Shown here piece after piece: positions 21,721 to 30,610 of a DNA stretch of 64,000 nucleotides (its first letter is position 1; the number at the start of each line of letters is the position of its first letter). Origin of the DNA: Stella humosa. GTDB taxonomy: Bacteria > Pseudomonadota > Alphaproteobacteria > ATCC43930 > Allostellaceae. The translations under genes were made by a program, and so were the position numbers. The notes under the pieces were generated by a model. That model was given only the letters and a program-made list of their open reading frames with translations, was not told the origin of the DNA and made no database searches. The DNA is taken from contig NZ_AP019700.1 in the NCBI RefSeq assembly GCF_006738645.1, positions 2,492,001 through 2,556,000 on the forward strand, given 5' to 3'.

Positions 21721-24700
21721 TCGGCGGGTGCCGGATGGCCGCCGCCGCCGCGCGCCAGCCGCCGCCGGGCGAACCAGCCGGCGACGTTGCCGCGCACCAT
21801 CAGGGCGCACGGCGTCACCAGCAGCGTCAGGATGGTCGAGAAGCCCAGCCCGAAGCAGATGGCCGTCGACAGGCCGATCCACCATTGCGTGGCCGGGGCG
21901 TCGATCGTGATCGCGCGCTGGAACAGGTCGATGTTGATCCCCAGCACCAGCGGCAGCAGGCCCAGCACGGTGTTGAACGCGGTCAGCAGCACCGGCCGCA
22001 GGCGCTCGCGCCCCGTCTGCAGCAGGGCCTCGCGCACGCTGGGGCTTGTCTGCACGAGTTGGTCGAAGGTGTCGATCAGCACGATGTTGTTCTGCACCAC
22101 GATGCCGGCCAGCGCCACCACGCCGATGCCCGTCATGACGATGCCGAAGGGCTGCCCGGTGACGAGCAGGCCCACGAACACGCCGATGGTCGACATCACC
22201 ACGCCCGTCAGGATCACGAAGGTGGTGTAGAGGCTGTTGAACTGTGCCAGCAGGATCACGAAGATCAGGAAGATGGCGGCGAGAAAGGCCTTCGAGAGGA
22301 ACTCCTGGGCCTTCTGCTGCTCCTCGTCCTGGCCCTTGAAGCGGACGCTGACGCCGAGCGCCACGGGCTCTGCCTCCAGCAGGCGGCGGAACTCGCGCAC
22401 CTTGTCGTCGGGCAGCAGGCCTGCCTCGACGTCGGCCTTCACCATCATCGCCCGCCGACCGTCGACGCGCTGGATCTCGCTCACGCGGGGTGCTGCCTTG
22501 CGGGTGACGAAATTCTCGATCGGCACCAGGCCGGAAGCGGTCTGCACCCGCACCAGGCCTAGCTGCGAGATGCCGCGATCCTCGCGCGGGTAGCGCGCGA
22601 CGATGTCGATCTCGTCGTCGGAATCGTCCGGCCGGTACTCGCCGAACTTCAACCCGTTGGTCACGAGCCGGATCGAGCTGCCGACCGATGCCACGTCGGC
22701 GCCGAACTTGGCCGCCTGGCCGCGATCGACCAGGATCTGCCATTCGACACCGGGCAGGGGGCGGCTGTCCTCGATGTCCTTCAGCCCCTCGATTCGCGAC
22801 AGCAGCCCCCGCACGTGCTGCACGGCCGGCTCCAAAAGCGCGGGGTCGCGCGAATCGAGCTGCACCTGGATCGGCTTGCCGATCGGCGGGCCGGCCTCCT
22901 GGCGGCGGGTTTCCACATGGATGCCGGCCAGGTCGCGCGTGCGCTGGCCGATGTCGGCCAGGATCGCGGATGCCTTGCGGCGGCGCTGCCAGTCGGCGAA
23001 CTCAAGCTGGATGATGCCGATGGTGTCCTCGCCCGCGTCCTTGCCCAGCTCGCGCACGCGGGTCGAACTGTAGATGGTGGCGAACTCGCCGCGCTCGGCC
23101 TGAAGTGCCAGGATGCGCTCCTCTACCTCGCGGTTCAGGCGGTCCTTCTCGTCGGTCGACAGGTTGCCGCGGGCCTGGACGTTGAGCAGCGCCAGGTCGG
23201 GCTCGACATCGGGAAAGAACTCCACACCGTTGCCGTGGGTGGCGTACCACCATTGCACGCCGACCAGCGCCACTACCGTCGCCAGCAGCACGGTGACCGG
23301 CCGGCGCAGCGACCAGGCCAGCATGCCGACATAGACGCGCGTGGTGGCGTCGTCGGGTGGCGGCTCGACGGGCGTCGCGTCCGCCTTGCCGGCCCGCCCG
23401 AACCAGGCGCCCAGCACCGGGATGAAGACCAGCGCCATCAGCACCGATGCCGACAGCACGACGAGTTGGGTGATCGGCAGGTACTTCATGAACTGGCCGA
23501 CGACGCCCGGCCAGAACAGCAGCGGCAGGAATGCGGCGATCTGCGTGCCGATGGCCGAGATGATCGGCCAGGACATGCGCTTGGCCGCCATCCGGTAGGC
23601 CTCGGCCCGGCCCATGCCCTCGGCCATGCGGCGGTCGGCGAACTCGGTCACGACGATGGCGCCGTCGACGACGTTGCCGGCCGCGAAGATCAGGCCGAAC
23701 AGGACGACGATGTTGATCGTCAGCCCCATCACCGCCAGCAGCAGAATGGCGGCCAGGAACGAGCCCACGATCGCCACGCCGACCAGGATGGTGGAGCGCA
23801 TGCCGAGCGAGCCCAGCACGATCACCATCACCAGCAGGACGGCGATGCCGAGGTTGTTCTCCAGGTCCGACAACATCATTTTAATGTCGTCGGACTTGTC
23901 CTGCGTGAAGCCGACGACGACGTTGTCGGGCCAGCGCGCCTTCTCCTCGTTGGTGACGCGGCGCACCTCGTCGATCGTCTCGATGATGTTCTGGCCGATG
24001 CGCTTGGACACCTCGAGCGCGATGGCCGGCTGGCCGTTCACGCGGGCATAGGATTCGCGGTCCTTGTAGGTCCGCCGCACCTCCGCCACGTCGCGCACGC
24101 GCACCACGGCGTCGCCATCGACCTTGACCGGCATGTCGAGGATCTCGCGCAGGCTCTCGAACAGGCCCGGCACCTTGACCGCGAACCGGCCCTGGCCGGT
24201 GTCGATCTGGCCCGCCGCGATGAGCTGGTTGTTGCGCGAGATCGAGTTGGCGAGGTCGGTCGCCGACAGCCCATAGGTCTCGACCCTGAGCGGGTCGATG
24301 ACGATCTCGACGAGCTCCTCGCGGTCGCCCGCGATGCGCACGGACAGTACCGCCGGGATCGTCTCCAGCCGGTCGCGCAGGTCGCGCGCCAGGCGCAGCA
24401 GGGTGCGCTCCGGCACCTCGCCCGCCAGGGTCACCACGAGCACCGGAAAGAGGCTGACATTCACCTCCTTCACCATCGGCTCGTCGGTGTCCTGGGGCAG
24501 CTCGGACTTGGCGCGGTTCACGCTCTCGCGCACGTCGGTCAGCGCCTTCTGGGCGTCGAAGCCAGCCTCGAACTCGAGCACGACGTTGCCACCGCCGAGA
24601 TAGGCGGTCGAGCGCATCTCCTTCACGCTCTCGACCGAGCGCAGTTCCTTTTCCATCGGCCGCAGCAGCAGGCGCTCGGCGTCCTCCGGCGACACGCCCT

Positions 24701-24857
24701 CCAGCGTCAGGGAGACGTAGATGATGGGAATGTTGACGTCGGGCTCGGATTCCTTGGGGATCGTCTACCAGGCCATGGCGCCGAACAGCAGGATCAGCAG
24801 CAGGATCGCGACCGTCACCCGGCCACGGCCAATCGCCGCGTCGATCAGGGTATTCAT
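21717..24857 (-). pseudogene. RND efflux pump permease with in-frame amber codon at position 31
   Basis: Inner-membrane proton-driven RND transporter (AcrB-like), about 1046 codons. The true N-terminus MNTLIDAAIGRGRVTVAILL (ATG 24857) has the first helix, then reads GAMAW-stop-TIPKESEPDVN: codon 31 is TAG at 24767-24765, where relatives normally have Gln or another residue between the helix and TIPKESEP. A single C-to-T change from CAG explains it. Downstream the frame is intact, with LFPVLVVTLAGEVPE, FGLIFAAGNVVDGAIVV and the second-half helices. GTG 24695 could restart translation but the product would lack helix 1. The ATG overlaps the adaptor gene stop. Suppression, reinitiation, decay or base-calling error are all possible. 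Confidence 0.9.
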
Positions 24858-25945
24858 GATGCCTTGCCGCCCGCGTCGCCGGCCTTTTCCATTACCGGGC
24901 GCACATTCTGCCCGGCCCGCACGAACTCGTGGCCGACGGTGATGATGCGGGCGCGCTCGGGCAGGCCGGTCACCCACATGCCGTCCGGGCCGTCATCGAC
25001 GATGCGGATTGGCTGGAACACCACCTTGTCGCCGCCGTCGACCGTCTTCACCCCGATGACGCCACGCTCGTCCAGCCCCAGCAGCGCCGGGGTGATGCGA
25101 TGGGCGGCCACCTGCTCGACCGCCAGCAGGATCTCGGCCGTGACGCCGCCGATCACCTTGCCGTCGGCATTGGGGGATTCGAGCTCGATGCGGAAGGTGC
25201 GGGTGGCGCTGTCGGCATTGGCCGACAGGTAGCGCACGCGCACGGGGATCTCCTGGCCGGTCGCCAAGCGGGCGACGGCGGTCTGCCCGATGGCCACGCG
25301 GGCGCGGTCGACCTCGGTCAGGTGGGCCACGACGATGACCGGGTCGAGGTCGACCAGGGTCGCGACCGTGTCGCCTTCCTTCAGGTAGTCGCCCAGCTCG
25401 ACGGGGCGGCTCTCCAGCACGCCGGCGAAGGGCGCGCGGATGTTCAGGCGGCGGGTCTCCACCTCCATGCGGGTGACGAGCGCGCGCGCGGAATCGAGCT
25501 GGGCCTTGGCCACGGCGTGCTGGTTGTCCGCACGGAAGCCGCGATCGGCCAGGGTGCGCGAGGCGCGGAATTCCACCTCGCGCTGGGTCAGCAGGGCGCG
25601 GGCCTCGGCCAGGCGGGCAGGGCGGTCGTCCTCGGCCAATTCGATGATCGGCGTGTCCTTCGCGACGGCGCTGCCGCGGCCGGCGCCGATGGTGGCCACG
25701 CGGCCCATCGTCTCCGCGCGGATCACCACCTGGCGGTTGGGCTCGGTCCGGCCGCGCAGGACGATGCGGCGGGCACGGTTCTCCGCCACCGATTCCGCCA
25801 CGCGGACGGCCGGCGCCGGTGCGGCCTGGATCGCCGCCGGCTTCTTCTCGACCTCGGTCTCGGCCCGGCCCGGCATCTGGCCAGAGGCGACCCAGGCCGT
25901 GGCGCCGACCACCACGGCCGCTGCCATCCAATAGGAACTGCGCAT
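24854..25945 (-). CDS. RND efflux periplasmic adaptor (membrane fusion protein)
   Basis: HlyD/AcrA-type adaptor linking the RND pump to an outer-membrane channel, 363 residues. N-terminal anchor/signal MRSSYWMAAAVVVGATAWVA, a lipoyl half-motif GRTEPNRQVVIRAETMGRV, a helical hairpin (residues roughly 120-170), then the second lipoyl half LNIRAPFAGVLESRPVELG and beta-barrel region. It overlaps the pump start by four bases. It lies 14 bases after the PadR-type regulator. No outer-membrane factor gene is in the window. Confidence 0.93.
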   Translation of the reverse strand: MRSSYWMAAAVVVGATAWVASGQMPGRAETEVEKKPAAIQAAPAPAVRVAESVAENRARRIVLRGRTEPNRQVVIRAETMGRVATIGAGRGSAVAKDTPIIELAEDDRPARLAEARALLTQREVEFRASRTLADRGFRADNQHAVAKAQLDSARALVTRMEVETRRLNIRAPFAGVLESRPVELGDYLKEGDTVATLVDLDPVIVVAHLTEVDRARVAIGQTAVARLATGQEIPVRVRYLSANADSATRTFRIELESPNADGKVIGGVTAEILLAVEQVAAHRITPALLGLDERGVIGVKTVDGGDKVVFQPIRIVDDGPDGMWVTGLPERARIITVGHEFVRAGQNVRPVMEKAGDAGGKAS

Positions 25946-25959
25946 CCAGGAACTCTCCG

Positions 25960-26535
25960 CTAGGCCTTCGGTGCCGTGTCGCCGGACAGTTGGTCGACGA
26001 ACGAGGCCCGATGGTTTTCCATGTATCGAACCGCCGCCTCATAGACGGCGACGCCCAGCCCATGGACGAAACGCTGGCCGGGCGTGCCGCATTCCGTCGC
26101 GTCGCCGTCGGCCCCCTCGCCGTTGCCCCCCTCGCAATTGCCGTCGAGCTGGGCCAGCAGGTGGCGGTGGTATTCGAGATAGCCGTCGAGCACGCCGACC
26201 GCCGTCGCAACCGGCACCAGATGGGCGAAGAAAAGGATCACCAGCGCGTCGGAACGGAGCTGGTCGGGGCGGGGCGGCGACAGCAGCGCGCGGCGCAGGC
26301 GCGCCTCGCCATCGGGCGTCAGGCTGTAGATGCGCCGGTCCGGCCGGCGATCCTGTGGCTCGACGGTGGCGTGGACCGCTCCGGACTCTTCCAGCCGTCG
26401 CAGGGCCGGATAGATCGACCCGAAGCTCGCCTCGTGGAAATGGGCGAAGGGCCCGTCCTCGAACGCCTTGCGGATGTCGTAGCCGCTGGCCGGTCCGTGG
26501 GCCAGTGCGGCCAGGCAAAGCGTGGGGACGTCCAT
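25960..26535 (-). CDS. PadR-family transcriptional regulator
   Basis: 191-residue PadR-type winged-helix regulator. The N-terminal DNA-binding part includes LAALAHGPASGYDIRKAF and the wing FGSIYPALRRLEESGAVHA; the C-terminal helices mediate dimerisation. PadR proteins usually repress their own operon until a ligand, often an antibiotic or phenolic acid, binds. It is the first gene of the efflux operon, so it probably autoregulates and controls the MFP-RND pair. An AT-rich TATAT-N9-ATATA element lies 33 bases upstream. Confidence 0.92.
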   Translation of the reverse strand: MDVPTLCLAALAHGPASGYDIRKAFEDGPFAHFHEASFGSIYPALRRLEESGAVHATVEPQDRRPDRRIYSLTPDGEARLRRALLSPPRPDQLRSDALVILFFAHLVPVATAVGVLDGYLEYHRHLLAQLDGNCEGGNGEGADGDATECGTPGQRFVHGLGVAVYEAAVRYMENHRASFVDQLSGDTAPKA

Positions 26536-26567
26536 GCCGATCTTTTTCGCTACCTATGACGGATCGA

Positions 26568-26586
26568 TATATGCCGAGGTGATATA
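26568..26586. promoter_or_regulatory. Candidate PadR operator
   Basis: TATAT-N9-ATATA inverted repeat (also readable as a GATATA direct repeat spaced 15 bases) in the divergent region between the padR-like gene and the TAXI receptor. It is one of the few AT-rich patches nearby. PadR sites are AT-containing inverted repeats, so a binding role is plausible but not proven. Confidence 0.35.
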
Positions 26587-26700
26587 GCGCGGTTCGGTGA
26601 GGCCGCAAGGCCGCCCCTCGTCCGCCGCTACGCTTGACAGTGCCGGCCAATCCCATTTCTTGTCGGGGTCGGTTCAATGGCTAATCATGGGGGCCACGTC

Positions 26701-27711
26701 ATGCGCGTATTGGGATCATTGACGGCTATCGCGCTGGGGGCGGCAATCCTTGCTCCCGGCCTGGCCGAGGCGCAGGCGCCGCAGTTCTTCCGCATCGGCA
26801 CCGGCGGCGCCGGCGGCACCTATTTCCCGATCGGCGGCATCATCGCCACGGGCATCTCCAACCCGCCCGGCTCGCGTCCTTGCGACAAGGGCGGTGCGTG
26901 CGGCGTCCCGGGCCTGGTGGCGATCGTGCAGTCGTCCGACGGATCGGTCGGCAATATCAACGCCGTCAATTCCGGCCAGATGGAATCGGGCATCGCCCAG
27001 TCGGACGTGACGCACTGGGCCTACACCGGCACCGGCCTGTTCGAGGGACGGCCGAAGGTTGAGACGCTGCGCGTCATCGCCAACCTGTTCCCGGAGCATA
27101 TCCAGGTCTTCGCCAAGGGAACGGGCGGCGTCACCTCGATCGAACAGCTCAAGGGCAAGAAGGTCAACTACGGCCCGCCGGCGTCGGGCACGCTGGTCGG
27201 CGCGCGGCTGTTCTTCGAGGTCTATGGCCTCAAGGAGAAGGTCGACGTACAGCCGGAATTCCTCAATCCGCAGCCCGCCGCCGACCGGATCCGCGACGGC
27301 CAGCTCGACGCGGCCTTCCTGATCGCCGGCACGCCGACTGCGGCCCTGGTGGAACTGGCGTCGACCGTCGGCATGACCCTGCTGCCGGTCGAAGGCGCCA
27401 TGCGCGAGAAGGTCCTGAAGGCGATCCCCTTCTGGTCGGAGACGACCATTCCGGCCGGGACCTACAAGGGCATCGACAAGGAGATTCCGACCGTGGCCGT
27501 CGGTGCCTGGTGGGTGACCAACAACAAGCAGTCCGAGGACACCGTCTACAAGGTCACCGAGGCCCTGTGGAACAAGAACACCCGCGAGCTGCTCGACAAC
27601 GGCCATGCCAAGGGCAAGGCCATCCTGCGCGACAACGCGGTGAAGGGTGTCAGCATCCCGTTCCACCCGGGCGCCGAGAAGTACTATAAGGAAGTTGGCC
27701 TGCTGAAGTAG
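26701..27711 (+). CDS. TAXI-family TRAP transporter solute-binding protein
   Basis: Periplasmic receptor of a TAXI-type TRAP transporter, about 336 residues from ATG 26701. Signal peptide MRVLGSLTAIALGAAILAPG with AEA-QAP cleavage. The mature protein begins FFRIGTGGAGGTYFPIGG, the TAXI signature, and continues VNSGQMESGIAQSDVTHWAY. TAXI receptors bind glutamate/glutamine or other small acids (family knowledge); the ligand here is unknown. An ATG at 26677 would add eight residues before the signal and is less likely. A hairpin follows, then the fused permease. Confidence 0.93.
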   Translation: MRVLGSLTAIALGAAILAPGLAEAQAPQFFRIGTGGAGGTYFPIGGIIATGISNPPGSRPCDKGGACGVPGLVAIVQSSDGSVGNINAVNSGQMESGIAQSDVTHWAYTGTGLFEGRPKVETLRVIANLFPEHIQVFAKGTGGVTSIEQLKGKKVNYGPPASGTLVGARLFFEVYGLKEKVDVQPEFLNPQPAADRIRDGQLDAAFLIAGTPTAALVELASTVGMTLLPVEGAMREKVLKAIPFWSETTIPAGTYKGIDKEIPTVAVGAWWVTNNKQSEDTVYKVTEALWNKNTRELLDNGHAKGKAILRDNAVKGVSIPFHPGAEKYYKEVGLLK

Positions 27712-27727
27712 ACAGCGGGGGCAACGA

Positions 27728-27761
27728 AAGCGGGGCCGGGGGATATCCTCCGGCCCCGCTT
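27728..27761 (+). terminator. Stem-loop between TAXI receptor and permease
   Basis: 12-bp stem (AAGCGGGGCCGG with its complement at 27750-27761) and a 10-base loop, followed by CTCATAAGG. It starts 16 bases after the receptor stop. As the permease gene follows on the same strand, it probably attenuates rather than fully ends transcription, giving more receptor than permease. Confidence 0.65.
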
Positions 27762-27797
27762 CTCATAAGGCTGCTGGTACGGGGGCAGGGGCGGCAG

Positions 27798-29852
27798 ATG
27801 GCGACCGACAAGCTGGATCTGAAGACGACCGCCGAGCTCGAGGCGAAGTACGACCCGGAGATGCACTTCCGCAAGGTCGTCCAGCCGGCCAAGATCATTA
27901 CGGCTGCCATCCTGCTGGCGATGTCCCTGTGGCATCTCTATATCGCCGCGACCGGGATGCCGCAGACGCATCTGCTGGCGGCGACCCACCTGGCATTCGT
28001 GCTGTCCGTCTGCTTTCTCGTCTACGGTGCCACGAAGGACAGTCACGACACGGTTGTGGTCAGCAGCTGGTTCCGGCCGGGTGGCGTTCCGCTCTACGAC
28101 TGGGTGCTAAGCGCAGCCGCCGTCGTGGCTGCGCTCTATATTCCGTGGACGTTGGACGACCTGACATTTCGTGTCGGCAATCCGACCGATACCGACGTTG
28201 TCCTGGGCACGATCCTGATCGGCATCGTCATCGAGGCGGCTCGCCGATCGATGGGCTGGCCGCTCACCATCATCGTTCTCATATCCCTGGCATACGCCAT
28301 CTGGGGATATTTCATTCCCGGCCTGCTGGCACATCCCGGGTCAACCTGGGGCGGAGTGATCAGCCATATCTACCTGCTCGACCAGGGGATATTCGGCATC
28401 CCGATCCAGGTGATGGCGACGCTCGTGTTCCACTTCGTGCTGTTCGGCGTGATCGCCACCCGCATGGGGCTGGGCCAGCTTTTCATCGACATCGGATACT
28501 GCATCGCGGGCAAGTCGCCGGGCGGGCCGGCCAAGGTCAGCGTCATCTCGTCGGCGATGATGGGGACGATCTCCGGTTCGTCGGTCGCCAATACGGTGAC
28601 GACCGGGTCCCTCACCATCCCGGCCATGAAGAAGATCGGCTACAAGCCCTACTTTGCGGGCGCGGTCGAGGCAGCGGCCAGCACGGGAGGCCAGATCACG
28701 CCGCCGATCATGGGTGCGGCCGCCTTCGTCATGGCCGAGTTCCTGGCCATTCCCTACATCGACATCTGCATAGCCGCGGCCGTTCCGGCCTTCATGCACT
28801 ATGCTGGCGTCTTCACGATCGTGCATTTCGAGGCCAGGCGCACCGGCCTGCGCGGCCTGACCCAGGCGGAACTGCCGCGGATCGGCCAGGTTCTGAAGGA
28901 TGGTTGGCCGACGCTGATTCCCCTGGTCGTCCTGGTGACGATCATCTTCCAGGGCTTCACGCCCTATATGGCGGCGTTCTGGGGGATCATCACCGCCCTT
29001 GTGGTCGGCATGGTGAACCCGCGCAACCGCATGAGCCCGCGCGACGTGCTGGACACGCTGATGGAGGGATCGCGCTATGCCATCGCGGTCGGCACGGCGG
29101 CCGCCGCGGTCGGTATCTTCGTCGGCGTCATCACCCTCTCTGGCCTGGGCTTCAAGATATCCTATGCGGTGACGCAGGCCGCCGCCCAGTTCGCCGAAGA
29201 CGTGATGCCGCTGTTCAGCTTCCTGCCGGCCGAGGCCATCACGCTGAAGGACGTGACGCTGTTCTTCACGCTGGTCTTCATCGGGCTGGCCTGTATCGCC
29301 ATGGGTACCGGCATCCCGACGACGGCGCTCTACATCATCCTGGCGGCGATCGCAGCACCGGCGCTGGTGCTGATGGGGGTACCGCCGCTGGCGGCCCACC
29401 TGTTCGTGCTCTATTACGGGGTGCTGGCGGACCTTACTCCACCCGTCTGCGTGGCGGCCTATGCCGCCGCCGGCATCGCCGGCGCCAACCCGTTCCGGAC
29501 GGGCGTGCAGGCATTCCAGATGGGCAATGCCAAGGTTCTGGTACCCTTCGTCTTCGTCTATTCGCCGGTCATGCTGATCGTGGCGACGCCGAATTTCTCC
29601 TGGATCGATTTCCTGGTGACGACCGGAAGCTGCCTCATGGGCATCATCTTCCTGGGAATGGCGATCGCCGGCTTCGCCTTCGCGCGGCTGGGTGTACTGG
29701 CCCGCCTCGTGCTGGCAGTGTCGGCGATCATGATGATCTCGCCGAACATTACGGCCACGGTCCTCGGCATCGCCATCGCGATGCTGCCGCTTGGCATCAA
29801 CTGGCTGTCGGCCCGGCGGTTGGCGCCAGGGGGAAGCGCCGTTCGATCGTGA
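27798..29852 (+). CDS. TAXI TRAP transporter fused DctQM permease
   Basis: Large TRAP permease of 684 residues in which the small (DctQ-like, about residues 40-170) and large (DctM-like) subunits are fused, as is usual for TAXI systems. Signatures include SSAMMGTISGSSVANTVTTG, AASTGGQITPPIMGAAAFVM and ACIAMGTGIPTTALY. It drives uptake with a sodium or proton gradient of the solute captured by the receptor just upstream. The 3' end overlaps the convergent DUF1045 gene by 56 bases. Confidence 0.95.
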   Translation: MATDKLDLKTTAELEAKYDPEMHFRKVVQPAKIITAAILLAMSLWHLYIAATGMPQTHLLAATHLAFVLSVCFLVYGATKDSHDTVVVSSWFRPGGVPLYDWVLSAAAVVAALYIPWTLDDLTFRVGNPTDTDVVLGTILIGIVIEAARRSMGWPLTIIVLISLAYAIWGYFIPGLLAHPGSTWGGVISHIYLLDQGIFGIPIQVMATLVFHFVLFGVIATRMGLGQLFIDIGYCIAGKSPGGPAKVSVISSAMMGTISGSSVANTVTTGSLTIPAMKKIGYKPYFAGAVEAAASTGGQITPPIMGAAAFVMAEFLAIPYIDICIAAAVPAFMHYAGVFTIVHFEARRTGLRGLTQAELPRIGQVLKDGWPTLIPLVVLVTIIFQGFTPYMAAFWGIITALVVGMVNPRNRMSPRDVLDTLMEGSRYAIAVGTAAAAVGIFVGVITLSGLGFKISYAVTQAAAQFAEDVMPLFSFLPAEAITLKDVTLFFTLVFIGLACIAMGTGIPTTALYIILAAIAAPALVLMGVPPLAAHLFVLYYGVLADLTPPVCVAAYAAAGIAGANPFRTGVQAFQMGNAKVLVPFVFVYSPVMLIVATPNFSWIDFLVTTGSCLMGIIFLGMAIAGFAFARLGVLARLVLAVSAIMMISPNITATVLGIAIAMLPLGINWLSARRLAPGGSAVRS

Positions 29853-30513
29853 ACGGTGCGCCCGCCGCCGGCTGGATGAAGAGCGCCAGGTCGGCGAAGG
29901 GCAGGGGCTGGCCTATCAGCGGGGCGGTCAGCCTGTCCAGCACGGGGCGGATCAGCGCCGCTTCCGCCGGGTCCAGGCGGGCGGTCAGCGTCAGGTGGAA
30001 CTGGAACTCGTCCAGGACATAGGGATAGCCCCACCGGGCCAGCATCTGCTCCTGGCGCTCGGACAGGCGGGCGCGGCGCCGTCGGGCAAGCTCCGCCTCG
30101 TCCGGCGGGCGGCGGAAGCGGTCCAGTTCGGTGACGCATGCGCTCGCCACGGCCTCCAGACGGGCACATGGATGGGCCGGCACCAGGGCAAGGAACCCGC
30201 CGATCGCCACCAGCCGCAGCGGCGGCAGGGTGAACGGCTCGAAACGGCGTGCCAGGACGGTCATCGCAGCCGACAGATCTTGCTCGGTGCGGCCTTCGGC
30301 CAGCCGAAATGGCGGTTTCAGCGTGCCATGGAAACCGTAGCGGGCGGCGTCCGCGACCAGTTCGCCCATTCGCGCATCGCTGATCCCGGGCACCGGCGGG
30401 CCGGCTGCCGCAGGATACCCTTCGGGACAATGGCCGAGCCAGCCGGCAGCAAAGCGGGCGAGCGGGCTTTCGGCGGGCGGGGCGAAATAGACAGCGAAGC
30501 GGCGGTCGGTCAT
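29797..30513 (-). CDS. DUF1045 2H-phosphoesterase-like protein
   Basis: 238-residue protein of the DUF1045 family, whose members usually lie in phosphonate (phn) operons and belong to the 2H phosphoesterase fold. Both active-site motifs are visible: FHGTLKPPF (His62) and FHLTLT (His174). No phn gene is in this window, so it is an orphan copy, and phosphonate function is only inferred from the family. It overlaps the convergent TRAP permease by 56 bases and follows the RTX gene on the same strand after a hairpin. Confidence 0.85.
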   Translation of the reverse strand: MTDRRFAVYFAPPAESPLARFAAGWLGHCPEGYPAAAGPPVPGISDARMGELVADAARYGFHGTLKPPFRLAEGRTEQDLSAAMTVLARRFEPFTLPPLRLVAIGGFLALVPAHPCARLEAVASACVTELDRFRRPPDEAELARRRRARLSERQEQMLARWGYPYVLDEFQFHLTLTARLDPAEAALIRPVLDRLTAPLIGQPLPFADLALFIQPAAGAPFTIERRFPLAPTAGPTAS

Positions 30514-30547
30514 TGCCGGCGACCATAGCCGTGGTCGGCGGGCGACC

Positions 30548-30580
30548 GCCAGCGGGGCGGCAGGCTACTGCCCCGCTGGC
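30548..30580 (-). terminator. Stem-loop after the RTX gene
   Basis: 11-bp perfect stem (GCCAGCGGGGC with its complement at 30570-30580) and an 11-base loop, 26 bases downstream of the RTX stop and upstream of the DUF1045 start. No T-run is visible, but position fits termination of the RTX transcript. Confidence 0.5.
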
Positions 30581-30610
30581 CTCGATCAGACCCCGCTGGC
30601 CTCGATTAGA
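30571..30610. repeat. 20-bp tandem repeat at the 3' end of the RTX gene
   Basis: Two 20-base units (CCCCGCTGGCCTCGATCAGA and a copy with one change) directly abut. The second contains the RTX stop codon and the first supplies one arm of the adjacent hairpin. It looks like a slipped duplication of the gene end. Confidence 0.85.

Noticed and set aside
22815-25232. 805-residue plus-strand ORF across the RND and MFP genes
   Set aside because: Antisense shadow of conserved coding sequence, with repetitive Asp/His/Gln composition typical of such frames.
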